Notes: generated by a model from the sequence alone, not told the origin. A DNA stretch of 64,000 bases from Paenibacillus helianthi (GCF_001909055.1 NZ_LVWI01000044.1:1-64000), one strand, 5' to 3'. Shown: positions 34,615 to 44,502, counted from the first letter of the stretch. Numbers and translations: made by a program.

Positions 34615-36111
34615 ATGTCAGCTATTACAAAACAAAAATACCGGGGTGTCTATCATTTCTCGCCCCAAGCCAAATGGATGAACGACCCGAACGGAATGGT
34701 CTTTTTTGAAGGAGAATATCATTTGTTCTTCCAGCACCATCCGGGTGGAATGACCATGGGTAGCATGCACTGGGGCCATGCCGTCAGCAAGGACCTTATT
34801 ACTTGGGAGGAGCTGCCTATCGCACTCTTTCCGGATGAGCTGGGCATGATTTTCTCGGGAAGTGCTGTTGTGGACTGGAACAATACGACCGGATTTTTTG
34901 AAGATAAGCCAGGGCTGGTAGCCATCTTTACGCATCACCTTGACATGCCGGAAGGGAAACCGGCCGTTCAGCGTCAAAGCCTCGCTTACAGCCATGACAA
35001 CGGCAGAACCTGGACCAAATACGAAGGCAATCCGGTGCTTGAACATGATACCTTCATTGATTTCCGTGATCCGAAAGTATTCTGGCACCAGGAGACTAAG
35101 CAATGGGTAATGATCGTCGCTTGCGGTCAAACAGTCTGCCTGTATCATTCTCCAGATCTGATCCATTGGACCTTTGCCAGTGAATTCGGTGAGGGCACCG
35201 GGTCACATGACGGTGTGTGGGAATGCCCTGACTTGTTCCCGCTGCACGTGGATGGAGACACAGCGAACACCAAATGGGTGATGCTTGTGAGTATTGGAGC
35301 AGACCCCGCTTTTGTGGAAGGCTCAAGAACACAATACTTCACCGGCGATTTCGATGGAGCAGTGTTTACTCCGGATGAGGATTCCGAGCACGTCCGCTGG
35401 CTTGATTATGGAAGGGACAATTACGCAGGGGTAAGCTGGTCGGATGTGCCTGAAGAAGACGGAAGACGTCTGTTTATCGGCTGGATGAGCAACTGGATGT
35501 ATGCCAGACAGACACCCGCAGAAGAGTTCCGTGGGGCGATGACCCTTCCAAGAGAGCTGTACCTTGAATCCAGACAAGGAAAAATCCTGCTCGTTCAGAA
35601 GCCGGTCAACGAACTGGAGGTGGTCCGTACCCCTGTTCTTTCACTCAAAGATGTTACTGTGCAGGAAATCAACGCTTCATTAGCCGATCTCCAGCTTGAT
35701 GCTTACGAGATCGCTGCGAGGTTCACCCGCGGCATGTCTGCAGGCTTCAAGGTAAGAGCCGGGGCTGGAGAACAAACTGTTATCGGAATTGATGCGAAGG
35801 CAGAAGAGCTATATGTAGACCGTCAGACTTCAGGACGGCTAGATTTCCATGAGTGGTTCCCCGGACGTCATTCGGCGGAACTACAGGCACCGGGTGAGAT
35901 CAATGATCTGCGCATTTTTGTGGACCGTACTTCGGTTGAAGTGTTCAGTAATGGAGGTCAGGCGGTCATTACGGATCTTATTTTTCCTAAGCCTGAATCA
36001 GCGGGCGTTGCTGCATTTGCAGAAAATGAAGAGACCCCGTTCCTTTCACTGGAAATCTACAATTTGAATCTGCCTGCCGCAGATGGCGATAACCAGCAAT
36101 CGGAGGGTTGA
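34615..36111 (+). CDS. Intracellular GH32 beta-fructosidase
   Basis: The 498-residue enzyme hydrolyses beta-fructosidic bonds in sucrose or fructo-oligosaccharides after import. It has the five-bladed beta-propeller plus C-terminal beta-sandwich of GH32. The three catalytic acids are in place: Asp24 in WMNDPNG (nucleophile), Asp152 in FRDPKVF (transition-state stabiliser) and Glu203 in WECPDLF (acid/base). There is no signal peptide, in contrast to the second GH32 at 37110. It lies 33 bases after the binding-lipoprotein gene, with GAGGAGAGA before the ATG, and is translated just before the fructokinase. Confidence 0.95.
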   Translation: MSAITKQKYRGVYHFSPQAKWMNDPNGMVFFEGEYHLFFQHHPGGMTMGSMHWGHAVSKDLITWEELPIALFPDELGMIFSGSAVVDWNNTTGFFEDKPGLVAIFTHHLDMPEGKPAVQRQSLAYSHDNGRTWTKYEGNPVLEHDTFIDFRDPKVFWHQETKQWVMIVACGQTVCLYHSPDLIHWTFASEFGEGTGSHDGVWECPDLFPLHVDGDTANTKWVMLVSIGADPAFVEGSRTQYFTGDFDGAVFTPDEDSEHVRWLDYGRDNYAGVSWSDVPEEDGRRLFIGWMSNWMYARQTPAEEFRGAMTLPRELYLESRQGKILLVQKPVNELEVVRTPVLSLKDVTVQEINASLADLQLDAYEIAARFTRGMSAGFKVRAGAGEQTVIGIDAKAEELYVDRQTSGRLDFHEWFPGRHSAELQAPGEINDLRIFVDRTSVEVFSNGGQAVITDLIFPKPESAGVAAFAENEETPFLSLEIYNLNLPAADGDNQQSEG

Positions 36112-36115
36112 CAGG

Positions 36116-37006
36116 ATGCGTATAGGAGCAATTGAAGCAGGTGGAACCAAATTCGTATGCGGGATTGGGGATGAAAGCGGAAAAATTCTGAACCGGCTCA
36201 GCCTTCCAACCGGGCATCCTGATCAAACCCTCCCTCAGGTGATTCAATATTTTCAAGACAAACAGGTAGAGGCGATCGGGGTTGGGTCCTTTGGTCCGAT
36301 CGATATCAACCCGGAGAGTCCGACTTACGGCTACGTTACGACAACCCCAAAGCCGGGTTGGGAGAATTACGATGTGCTGGGGACTTTACGGCGGGCCTTT
36401 CCAGTTCCGTACGGCTGGGATACCGATGTCAATGCAGCCGCATATGGTGAGGCTAAATGGGGTGCTGCGCAAGGATTATCCAGCTGTTTGTACTATACCG
36501 TAGGCACGGGTGTCGGTGTCGGCGTGTATTCGGAAGGTAAAACCATACATGGTCTTGTGCATCCTGAGGGAGGGCATGTACTGACCAGACGGCATCCTGA
36601 AGATGAATTCGCAGGCGTGTGCCCTTACCATGGGGACTGCCTCGAAGGGATGGCGGCAGGTCCTGCCATAGAAGCCAGATGGGGGAAAAAAGGCCACGAG
36701 CTGCCTCCCGGCCATATCGCTTGGGAAATGGAAGCCTTCTATATCGCCCAGTCGATAACCAATGCCATTTTACTTCTGTCTCCCCACAAAATTATTTTGG
36801 GCGGCGGCGTGATGCAGCAGCTGCAGCTGCTCCCGCTGATCCGGCAGGCTGTGCTCCGCAATCTGAACGGTTATGTCAGTTCAAGTACTATTCTGCAACA
36901 CATCGATGAGTATATTGTGTCACCGGGTCTTGGCCAGCAGGCGGGATTATGCGGGGCTCTGGCCTTGGGGCTTGCAGCATGGAATAATGAGGCTTCCACT
37001 TTATAA
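36116..37006 (+). CDS. ROK-family fructokinase
   Basis: The 296-residue kinase phosphorylates fructose released by the GH32 enzyme, using ATP. Visible landmarks are the phosphate-binding EAGGTKFVCG (residues 6-15), the catalytic Asp in WDTDVNAAA, and the zinc site formed by a His in HPEGGHV and Cys/His residues in CPYHGDCLEGMAAG, as in Bacillus YdhR fructokinase. ATG 36116 is four bases after the GH32 stop, with a CGGAGGG site inside the GH32 end; an upstream in-frame ATG at 36083 is less likely. A terminator follows. Confidence 0.93.
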   Translation: MRIGAIEAGGTKFVCGIGDESGKILNRLSLPTGHPDQTLPQVIQYFQDKQVEAIGVGSFGPIDINPESPTYGYVTTTPKPGWENYDVLGTLRRAFPVPYGWDTDVNAAAYGEAKWGAAQGLSSCLYYTVGTGVGVGVYSEGKTIHGLVHPEGGHVLTRRHPEDEFAGVCPYHGDCLEGMAAGPAIEARWGKKGHELPPGHIAWEMEAFYIAQSITNAILLLSPHKIILGGGVMQQLQLLPLIRQAVLRNLNGYVSSSTILQHIDEYIVSPGLGQQAGLCGALALGLAAWNNEASTL

Positions 37007-37022
37007 CAACTCAATAGGTATC

Positions 37023-37057
37023 CTGGCCAGTTATGCTCTGTAGCTGGCCAGCTTTTT
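37023..37057 (+). terminator. Intrinsic terminator after the fructokinase gene
   Basis: CTGGCCAG (37023-37030) pairs with a second CTGGCCAG (37044-37051), each being its own complement, and is followed by CTTTTTA. It probably separates the intracellular operon from the secreted GH32 gene. Confidence 0.75.
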
Positions 37058-37109
37058 ACTTATGAATGGAAGGTGGAAGAATACGTAGAGTAGAAATGGA
37101 GGGCAACAG

Positions 37110-40100
37110 ATGAAGAAGAAACCCAGAGCATTTCTATGCATTCTGATGGTTATAGGAATCATTATGGCTTCCTCAGGAGTTTACGCTGCTAGTCCTGATA
37201 CAGGCGGGGCTGCACTGGCAGAGAGTGGCACAGGAAAAGCGGAAAAGGAGGGTCTTTCTATTTTTGAGAACGCTACCAATGTAAATACAAATCTGACGGG
37301 TTGGCAAGTAAAAGGAACCGGCAAGTGGGAAGAACCCGCAGATGGACTTCTGCTGACATCTGATCCGCAGGAAAACGTGATGGCCATCTCTGAAACGGTG
37401 GTAGATGATTTTCTGTATGAGGCCGACGTCATGATCAAGGATATGAAAGCGGAGGCTAGTTTGATCTTCCGTTCGAATGAAGATGGATCGAATTCATATA
37501 TGCTGCAAATTGCACCAGAGTCCGGTACGATCCGTATAAAAGATGCGGCGGGTGGGGCAGGCAGATTAAATGAAGAACATCAGGTTTCCCTCAAGGAAGG
37601 AGAGATTTATCATCTCAAGGTAAAGGCCGAAGGGACCTCGCTGAAGGTGTATTGGGGGGATCAGTACAAGCCTGTGATTGATATTCAGGACAGTGCATAC
37701 CATACAGGCCGTCTTGGACTGCACGTCCGGAATGGGTCTGCCTTGTTCCAAAATATAACCGTTAGCGATCTGAAAGGAAACTTGGGTACAGTGCTTGTAA
37801 ATAAAGGACAGTGGCAGCCTGACCTTAGAGGCTTAAAAGGAACGTCTGTGGACCAAGGCAAGGCACAGCGAATCTATAGCAACCAAGCCGCTGATTTTGT
37901 ATATGAAGGAACAATCTCTTTGGGTTCTGATGCGGTTGCAGCGCTTGCTTTCCGCTCCTCTGCCGATGGAACCCGTGGCTATGAAGCCACACTTGTGAAG
38001 GAAGGGAATCAGGTCCGTGTAAAGCTGACGAAAGCTGACGGAACTGCAATTGCAAGCTCAGAGCGAGCTTATTCGAGCCAAACGGGCGCGAAGCATGAAG
38101 TGGAAGTCAAGGCAAAGGGCAGCCGGATTCAAATTTTCCTGGACGGATATACTCCGGCAGCAATCGATGTATCGGATAATTCGTATTCAACCGGAAACGC
38201 CGGACTTGCTGTACAAATGGGAAGCGCTTACTTTCAGAATACGTATCTTACGGAGGCTAACAGTTATTATAATGAAACCTACCGTCCCCAATATCATTAT
38301 TCGCCGAACCGCGGTTCCGCCAGCGACCCGAACGGGCTGGTCTACTTCGAAGGGGAATACCATCTTTTCCATCAGGATGGAGGCACATGGGCTCACGCCG
38401 TCAGCAAGGATATGCTGAACTGGAAACGCCTGCCGGTTGCACTTCCATGGAATGATTACGGGCATATCTGGTCGGGAGCTGCAATAGCGGATGTAACCAA
38501 TGCATCAGGCTTGTTCACGAATTCGGGCGGTAAAGGCTTGATTGCCTTTTATACCTCCTATAATCCGGATGGCCCGAATGGCAACCAGCGTATTGGTCTT
38601 GCCTACAGCATGGATCAGGGACGCACGTGGGAATATGCCAAGGATCGGCCGATTGTGATTGAGAACCCCGGCAAGAACGGAGAGGACCCGGGAGGCTGGG
38701 ATTTCCGCGATCCCAAGGTGATCCGAGATGACGGGAATAATCGCTGGGTGATGGTGGTGTCCGGTGGCGATCATATCCGTTTTTTCACATCAACCAACCT
38801 GCTGGACTGGACCTTGACCGATAATTGGGGTTATGGAAATTATGTTCGCGGCGGTGTATGGGAATGCCCTGACTTATTCCCGCTGACCGTACAGGGAACA
38901 TCAGAGAAGAAATGGGTTCTCATGATCAGTACAGGTGCAAATCCGGCAACAGGAGGTTCGGATTCGGAATATTTTGTAGGGAATCTGACTGCTGAGGGTA
39001 AATTCGTGAATGATAACCCGGCAGGAAAAGTGCTGAGGACAGACTTTGGCAAAGAGTATTATGCATCCATGTCTTTCTCGGATATGCCGGATGGACGCAG
39101 AGTGATGCTGGCGTGGATGTCCAACTGGGATTATCCGTTCGCTTTCCCGACTTCAGGCTGGAAGGGAGAGCTGACGGTTCCAAGAGAGGTTACCCTGGCC
39201 ATGACTCATGAGGGGCTTCGCCTCGCCCAGAGTCCGGTCAAGGAAATGGAGCTTCTGCGCAGCGGTCTGTTCACTACAGCTGATAAGATGGTCAGTTCTT
39301 CTTCGCCCAACCTGCTGAAAGGCCTGGTGTCAGGTGCGTATGAAATTGAAGCTGAACTGGAGATTCCGGACGGCAGTGAAGTATCGGAGTTTGGTTTTAA
39401 CGTGCGCGAGGGGGCAAATCAGAAGACGATTGTCGGCTACAGGGTGGGTGAAGGCCAATTATTCGTTGACCGGTCGGCCTCCGGGGTAACGGATTTCTCC
39501 AGCCTCTTTAGTACAAGGCATCAAGCGGCAATGACACCGGAGAACAAGCGGATCAAGCTGCGGATTTTGGTGGATGAATCCTCCATTGAGGTTTTTGCTA
39601 ATGGGGGAAAGGTGGTTTTCTCTGAAGTCATTTTTCCTGATCCGGCCAGCAGGGCAATGAGCTTCTATACCCAAGGCGGCATGGTGAAGGTGGTTTCGCT
39701 GAAAGTGAATAAGCTTGGATCGGTATGGAATTCAGACAGCGTTTCGGCTACTCGGATTGCAATGGATACGGGTGACCTTGAAATGGAGATCGGGCAAAAC
39801 AGGATGCTGCAGGCGACAGTAGAGAACGGGCCGGGCAACGGTGTTCACCCGCTGAAGTGGATGTCGAGCAATGAAGAGGTGGCTGGCATTCATGCAGCAG
39901 ACTATTCCCAAGCAACCCTTCAGGCGAAGAAAGAAGGGGAGGCCATCATTACGGTATCCACTCCGAATGGAAAGGCATCTGCCAGCCTTGTGGTAAAAGT
40001 CTTCGGCGGCGAGTTTCATACCAATCTCAGTGGCTGGAGCAAGGACATGTCCATGGCGTCATGGATCGTAGGCCGGGATGGAATCCGCGGCAAATATTCC

Positions 40101-40919
40101 AGCGATGCGAATGATATTGCCCAAGAGCAGGCGGGTAATTTTACGTATGAAGCCGACATGAAGCTTGGCGAATCCGGTGGTGCAGGCTCACTTCTGTTCC
40201 GTGCCAGTGAGGATGGCCGCAGCGGCTATTACTTGAATCTGGACCCTAACATGAAAGCTGTCCGCCTGTTCTACAAAATCGATGGACGATTCGAAGAGCG
40301 GCAGGTACTGGCGAAAGTCCCGACATTCATCCAGCCGGGTCAAACCTATAAAATAAAGATACAGGCAGAAGGTCCCCATATCGTGGTATATGTGGGAGGG
40401 CTGAAAATAATGGATCTGAAGGACGGAACATTTGCGGAAGGCCATTTTGGACTTCATGTGTTTGGCGGATATGCATCATATCAGAATGTGAATATGACCG
40501 GGGGAGAACCGGCGAACCTGATGACATCAAGCCTGGTGAACGCAGCATTCCAGAAATCTATTTATACAGCTAATCTGGTGAATGGAGAAGCAGTGAATGT
40601 ACAGGGTGCAAATGAAGCCTTAGACCAAAAATGGGTATTTGTGCCAACCGGAGATGAAGCAGGCTCCTATTCCATCCGTACGACCTCGGGACAGGCGCTT
40701 GATCTGGACACGGAGCATAATACGTTACAGCTCTATCCTTATCTGGGCTATAATAATCAGCGCTGGATAGTCAACAAGAATGAGGATGGCTCGGTTGCCA
40801 TACTCTCTGTCCGTCATAATATGGCTTTGGCTATATCCGAGGATGGCTCTAAACTTACATTGGAGGATTTTCAAACGGATAAAATGCGTCAAAAGTGGAA
40901 ATTAAGCTCTGGCTTTTAA
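37110..40919 (+). CDS. Secreted multidomain GH32 fructanase (levanase-like)
   Basis: The 1269-residue protein has a signal peptide (cut near VYAA, residue 27) and, in order, two DUF1080-like sandwiches (about 45-218 and 225-385), a GH32 propeller and sandwich (about 392-875), a Big_2 domain (876-960), a third DUF1080-like domain (964-1125) and a C-terminal ricin-type beta-trefoil (about 1140-1269). Catalytic residues are Asp406, Asp534 and Glu585. The nucleophile motif is SASDPNG, not the usual WMNDPNG, so the -1 site differs. It would attack levan or inulin outside the cell and feed the upstream importer. GGAGGGCAAC precedes the ATG. Confidence 0.92.
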   Translation: MKKKPRAFLCILMVIGIIMASSGVYAASPDTGGAALAESGTGKAEKEGLSIFENATNVNTNLTGWQVKGTGKWEEPADGLLLTSDPQENVMAISETVVDDFLYEADVMIKDMKAEASLIFRSNEDGSNSYMLQIAPESGTIRIKDAAGGAGRLNEEHQVSLKEGEIYHLKVKAEGTSLKVYWGDQYKPVIDIQDSAYHTGRLGLHVRNGSALFQNITVSDLKGNLGTVLVNKGQWQPDLRGLKGTSVDQGKAQRIYSNQAADFVYEGTISLGSDAVAALAFRSSADGTRGYEATLVKEGNQVRVKLTKADGTAIASSERAYSSQTGAKHEVEVKAKGSRIQIFLDGYTPAAIDVSDNSYSTGNAGLAVQMGSAYFQNTYLTEANSYYNETYRPQYHYSPNRGSASDPNGLVYFEGEYHLFHQDGGTWAHAVSKDMLNWKRLPVALPWNDYGHIWSGAAIADVTNASGLFTNSGGKGLIAFYTSYNPDGPNGNQRIGLAYSMDQGRTWEYAKDRPIVIENPGKNGEDPGGWDFRDPKVIRDDGNNRWVMVVSGGDHIRFFTSTNLLDWTLTDNWGYGNYVRGGVWECPDLFPLTVQGTSEKKWVLMISTGANPATGGSDSEYFVGNLTAEGKFVNDNPAGKVLRTDFGKEYYASMSFSDMPDGRRVMLAWMSNWDYPFAFPTSGWKGELTVPREVTLAMTHEGLRLAQSPVKEMELLRSGLFTTADKMVSSSSPNLLKGLVSGAYEIEAELEIPDGSEVSEFGFNVREGANQKTIVGYRVGEGQLFVDRSASGVTDFSSLFSTRHQAAMTPENKRIKLRILVDESSIEVFANGGKVVFSEVIFPDPASRAMSFYTQGGMVKVVSLKVNKLGSVWNSDSVSATRIAMDTGDLEMEIGQNRMLQATVENGPGNGVHPLKWMSSNEEVAGIHAADYSQATLQAKKEGEAIITVSTPNGKASASLVVKVFGGEFHTNLSGWSKDMSMASWIVGRDGIRGKYSSDANDIAQEQAGNFTYEADMKLGESGGAGSLLFRASEDGRSGYYLNLDPNMKAVRLFYKIDGRFEERQVLAKVPTFIQPGQTYKIKIQAEGPHIVVYVGGLKIMDLKDGTFAEGHFGLHVFGGYASYQNVNMTGGEPANLMTSSLVNAAFQKSIYTANLVNGEAVNVQGANEALDQKWVFVPTGDEAGSYSIRTTSGQALDLDTEHNTLQLYPYLGYNNQRWIVNKNEDGSVAILSVRHNMALAISEDGSKLTLEDFQTDKMRQKWKLSSGF

Positions 40920-40936
40920 CAGTACAATTCTGTAGC

Positions 40937-40974
40937 AAAAACCCCTTCCGCCAAGCATGGTGGAAGGGGTTTTT
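40937..40974. terminator. Strong bidirectional terminator
   Basis: A 16-position stem, 40937-40952 with 40959-40974 (AAAAACCCCTTCC and its complement), has A and T runs on the two sides. It would end both the secreted GH32 gene and the convergent MFS gene. Confidence 0.92.
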
Positions 40975-41038
40975 GTGAATGGGCGGATCGAATCCGCTTA
41001 AGATTGAGGCGTACAGATTTGATCGATATCAACTCTGC

Positions 41039-42532
41039 TCAGGCTTTCCCGGCAACAGCCTTGTTCCGCTGTACTTCAGATTCTTGACCGGATTCCTGCC
41101 CCACACGTTTGATGAAGAAGGCGAGCAGTAAGCCGATGATGCCAATGCCCACAATGACGAGATAGGCATCATTGATACCCTGGATGGAAGCTTCAGTAAT
41201 CATTTGCTCCTTAGTGGCGCCTTTACCGCCAGCGGCCATCATATCCATCATGTGGGTTGTGGTGCGGCTGGTCATCACGGTGACGAGCAGTGAAGTCCCG
41301 ACAGCGCCGGCCACTTGTCTTACGGTATTGGAGATAGCGGTGCCGTGCGCGTTAAGCTTGGACGGCAATTGATTCAACCCTAAAGTTTGGATAGGCATGA
41401 GCAGCAGCGCCATCCCGATCCGGCGTCCGGTGGACATGAACACCAGGTACATGTAACTGGTCGAATCCGTCAGGTTCACAAAGCTCAAGGTTGTCAGAAT
41501 GGTGATCAGCAGACCGATGACGGCAAGCCATTTGGCCCCGAACCGGTCGAACAGCTTGCCGGTGACCGGCATAAGCAGTCCCATGATAAGTGCGCCGGGA
41601 AGCAGTAGCAAACCGGACTCCATCGCTGTGTAGCCGCGTGCATTCTGCAGATACAGAGGCAGCAGCATCATATCCGCATACATGATGATAGTAACCGCGA
41701 TACTAATAACCGTAGTCAAGGAGAACATGTTGTATTTGAAAGCCCGCAGATCAAGCAGCGGGTCCTTCGAAGCCAGCTGGCGCCAGGTGAACAAGCCCAG
41801 CGATATGACGCCTGCAGCTAAAGACAGGAGGACTTCCACGCTTGACCATCCAGCGCTGGCGGCACGGCTGAAGCCGTACAGTAAGGTTCCGAAGCCGATG
41901 GTGGAGAGAATGACACTGACCATGTCAATTTTGGGATACGAGCGTGTCGATACATTCTTCAAATAAATGAACCCGCAGATGATGACAATTGCTGTGAGCG
42001 GCAGCATTCCGTAGAACATGGTTTCCCAGGAGTAGTGCTCCAGGATATATCCGGCCAGAGTGGGGCCTATCGCTGGAGCGAAAATAATCGCCAATCCCAC
42101 CATTCCCATGGCAGCTCCCCGCTTTTCACGCGGGAAAAGGGCTAAAATAACATTGGTGAGCAACGGCATTATTATGCCGGCACCGGCTGCCTGAATCATA
42201 CGCCCGGTCAGCAGAACCGGGAAGCTCGTCGCGAGGGCGGATACGACCGTTCCGGCTAAGAATATAAACATCGAGGCCTGGAAAAGCTCACGGGTCGTGA
42301 ACCGCTGCATCAAATAGGCCGTAATCGGAATCAAAACACCATTTACGAGCATATAACCGGTGGTTAGCCACTGAGCCGTTGCAGCTGTGATATTGAAATC
42401 ATGCATCAATTCGGGCACAGCAACGCTCATGATCGTCTGGTTCAGTGTCGCGAGAAAGGCACCCAAGATCATAATGAATAAAATGGGTCCTTTTTTCACG
42501 GAACTGCCTATTGCTTCTGTCGCTCTACTCAT
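41039..42532 (-). CDS. DHA2-type multidrug efflux MFS transporter
   Basis: The 497-residue protein is a drug:H+ antiporter of the 14-membrane-segment EmrB/QacA type. Family marks are the motif MIGAFLATLNQTIMSVAVP-like in TM1, the loop GRMIQAAGAGIIMPL and motif C-like GPTLAGYILEHYSWETMF. It is divergent from a TetR regulator, which probably represses it. Confidence 0.92.
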   Translation of the reverse strand: MSRATEAIGSSVKKGPILFIMILGAFLATLNQTIMSVAVPELMHDFNITAATAQWLTTGYMLVNGVLIPITAYLMQRFTTRELFQASMFIFLAGTVVSALATSFPVLLTGRMIQAAGAGIIMPLLTNVILALFPREKRGAAMGMVGLAIIFAPAIGPTLAGYILEHYSWETMFYGMLPLTAIVIICGFIYLKNVSTRSYPKIDMVSVILSTIGFGTLLYGFSRAASAGWSSVEVLLSLAAGVISLGLFTWRQLASKDPLLDLRAFKYNMFSLTTVISIAVTIIMYADMMLLPLYLQNARGYTAMESGLLLLPGALIMGLLMPVTGKLFDRFGAKWLAVIGLLITILTTLSFVNLTDSTSYMYLVFMSTGRRIGMALLLMPIQTLGLNQLPSKLNAHGTAISNTVRQVAGAVGTSLLVTVMTSRTTTHMMDMMAAGGKGATKEQMITEASIQGINDAYLVIVGIGIIGLLLAFFIKRVGQESGQESEVQRNKAVAGKA

Positions 42533-42540
42533 TTAACTCC

Positions 42541-42765
42541 ATCCTTTCAAATCGCCGGTCATAGACTAAATTTACAAAGTGTTGTATAGTTTACAATGTA
42601 TAAAGATGATTATAGATGAAATTTTCATGCAAGCAAGCAACGATTTCTGGGAAAGTGTTATTTAGTTTACGATTTCGAGCCAATTGTAGCTTTTCGGAAT
42701 GAAAAACTACAGTTTATTAAAAAGTGTAGTTTGCCTATTCAAAGGTAAAGGATGGAGATTAGCAG
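42541..42765. promoter_or_regulatory. Divergent control region of the MFS and TetR genes
   Basis: Candidate TetR operators are AAACTACA (42704-42711) facing TGTAGTTT (42725-42732), an 8-bp inverted repeat, and TTGTA/TACAA around 42582-42596. The string AGTTTAC occurs twice in the region. Binding is inferred. Confidence 0.4.
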
Positions 42766-43350
42766 ATGGAAAATACAACCCCACGGACAGATCCCCGTGT
42801 ACTCCGCACCCGTGAATTGCTTAGAAATGCCCTTATTGAACTTCTGGAAGAAATGGATGTCCAGAAAATCTCGGTAAACCGCATTGCAGAGCGGGCCAAA
42901 ATTAATCGTGTTACTTTTTATCTGCATTATCGGGATATTCCGGACATGCTGGAAAAGCTGGCAGATGATATGGTCGAGGACATTAATCAGGTAGTGCACA
43001 GCAACTACAAGAGGAAATCGGAGACGGGAATCCAGGAGGATTGGCCGGTTCTGGAAAGTCTTCTGAAGCATATCGCGGAGAATGCAAAATTCTACAAAGT
43101 GGTCTTTACATCAAGGCGGAGTACGATTTTTACGGACCGCCTGTTCAGTCTGATGGCCGAAATGATTTCAGCACGTGTGAACGAAAAAGAGATCGGTGTC
43201 AGCCAAACGAATGTAACGATTCAAAAGGATATCGCCGTCTGGTATGGCTCAGCTGCCTTAATTGGTACTATCGTTGCCTGGCTGCGCAATGACATGCCGT
43301 ATACGCCTGCCTATTTAGCGAGACAGATTACCTCACTCCGCGCTCAATAA
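42766..43350 (+). CDS. TetR-family transcriptional regulator
   Basis: The 194-residue protein has an N-terminal helix-turn-helix (RIAERAKINRVTFYLHYRDI, about residues 42-61) and a TetR_C-like C-terminal domain for ligand binding and dimerisation. It lies 233 bases from the divergent MFS exporter and is likely its repressor. Confidence 0.92.
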   Translation: MENTTPRTDPRVLRTRELLRNALIELLEEMDVQKISVNRIAERAKINRVTFYLHYRDIPDMLEKLADDMVEDINQVVHSNYKRKSETGIQEDWPVLESLLKHIAENAKFYKVVFTSRRSTIFTDRLFSLMAEMISARVNEKEIGVSQTNVTIQKDIAVWYGSAALIGTIVAWLRNDMPYTPAYLARQITSLRAQ

Positions 43351-43392
43351 GGCGGACAAATATAGACATGAGAAGGGGATTGCAGGGGAAAC

Positions 43393-44208
43393 ATGTTACA
43401 TCTTTTCACGGATAGTCTGACCACACTACCACCAGGCATGATCGAACAATTGAATATAGGCATCGCTCCGGTTTATGTTGTTTTTAACAACGCTCAGATT
43501 TATAGGCATACTGTGGATATTCAGACCGAAGAAATTCTCAGTCTCGTCATGGAGACAGGGAAAGTGCCGGGTATTGCCGCTCCAGCGGTAGAAGATTTCA
43601 TACAGCTCTTTACTCCATCCGTTGGCGGGATTGATCAGGTGGTGTATATAAGCATGTCTGCTGAAATTTCTCCTTCTTATAGAAATGCTGAAGCGGCGGC
43701 CAAACATTTCCCCAAGGGAAAGGTCACTGTGGTGGATTCCGGATGTTTTTCTTCAGGAACAGCAATGATGACGGTGCAGGCAGCCAGGATTGCCAAGAAG
43801 GTGAGAACATGGGCTTCCTTCGGGCAGAAGCTGGACGAACACCGCGCTGCAGTCAGGGAAGAGCTGATTCTGGATCGGATGAAAAAAGTCAATCCAACCG
43901 GGAATATATATGGTTTGCCTAACAGGATCATAAGTCCGCTGAAGCTCAAACCCAAGCTCCATATCCAGAATGGAATATCCAGTAATCTGGAGGACACCCT
44001 GCTGGGCAACTTGCGGAACAATCAACAAATTGACCGTGAATTCATAGTGATCTCACAGACAATGGCCAGAGAACCAGCGGAGTATATGAAGAACATATTG
44101 TATGAAAGCTATGGGTTCAAAAAGGTGATACTCCTCTCCAATATTAATGGATTATTATGCCGCACTACCCCGCGAAGTATAGAGCTGAGCTATTTGCTGA
44201 AAAAGTAA
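43393..44208 (+). CDS. DegV family protein (fatty-acid binding)
   Basis: The 271-residue cytoplasmic protein belongs to the DegV/FakB family, which binds a fatty acid for phosphorylation by FakA. Family marks are FTDSLTTLPP near the start, the YISMSAEISPSY stretch, and DSGCFSSGTAMM. It lies 42 bases after the TetR gene and may be co-transcribed with it. No FakA-like kinase is next to it. Confidence 0.88.
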   Translation: MLHLFTDSLTTLPPGMIEQLNIGIAPVYVVFNNAQIYRHTVDIQTEEILSLVMETGKVPGIAAPAVEDFIQLFTPSVGGIDQVVYISMSAEISPSYRNAEAAAKHFPKGKVTVVDSGCFSSGTAMMTVQAARIAKKVRTWASFGQKLDEHRAAVREELILDRMKKVNPTGNIYGLPNRIISPLKLKPKLHIQNGISSNLEDTLLGNLRNNQQIDREFIVISQTMAREPAEYMKNILYESYGFKKVILLSNINGLLCRTTPRSIELSYLLKK

Positions 44209-44294
44209 ATAAAATAAAAAATAGCACAACGTTGGAGGTCATTGACGAGGGAAAACACGAAACGCTATAATCTAAAAAAACGGACGAAGAACGT

Positions 44295-44332
44295 CCCGTA
44301 CTCCATGGCATATTGGGGTGCGGGATTTTTTT
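44295..44332 (+). terminator. Intrinsic terminator after the DegV gene
   Basis: CCCGTACTCC (44295-44304) pairs with GGGGTGCGGG (44315-44324), with two G-U pairs, and is followed by ATTTTTTT. A smaller hairpin GGACG/CGTCC precedes it. Confidence 0.8.
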
Positions 44333-44354
44333 GTGCAGAGGTGGAGGTCAGAAA

Positions 44355-44456
44355 ATGGGATTTGCCGAAGAACATCATAAATGGCTGGAGTACCATAAAA
44401 ACCGGAGAACAGGGGAACGTCTGGACCGTTTGGAGCGCGGGCACAGCTGCATGTAA
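44355..44456 (+). pseudogene. 33-codon remnant, 5' end of a gene
   Basis: An ATG at 44355 follows GGAGG by seven bases and opens MGFAEEHHKWLEYHKN with RLDRLERGH near the end, then stops at TAA 44454-44456. The N-terminus resembles, from memory, the start of longer Paenibacillus proteins with an EHxxWxxxH...RxGERxxRLERGH pattern, so this is probably a truncated gene. It is also possible that it is a real small protein. Confidence 0.4.
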
Positions 44457-44502
44457 ACTTCTGTCTAGTAATTACAAAAAGTTGCTAGTTTGCCCATGGA
44501 GC

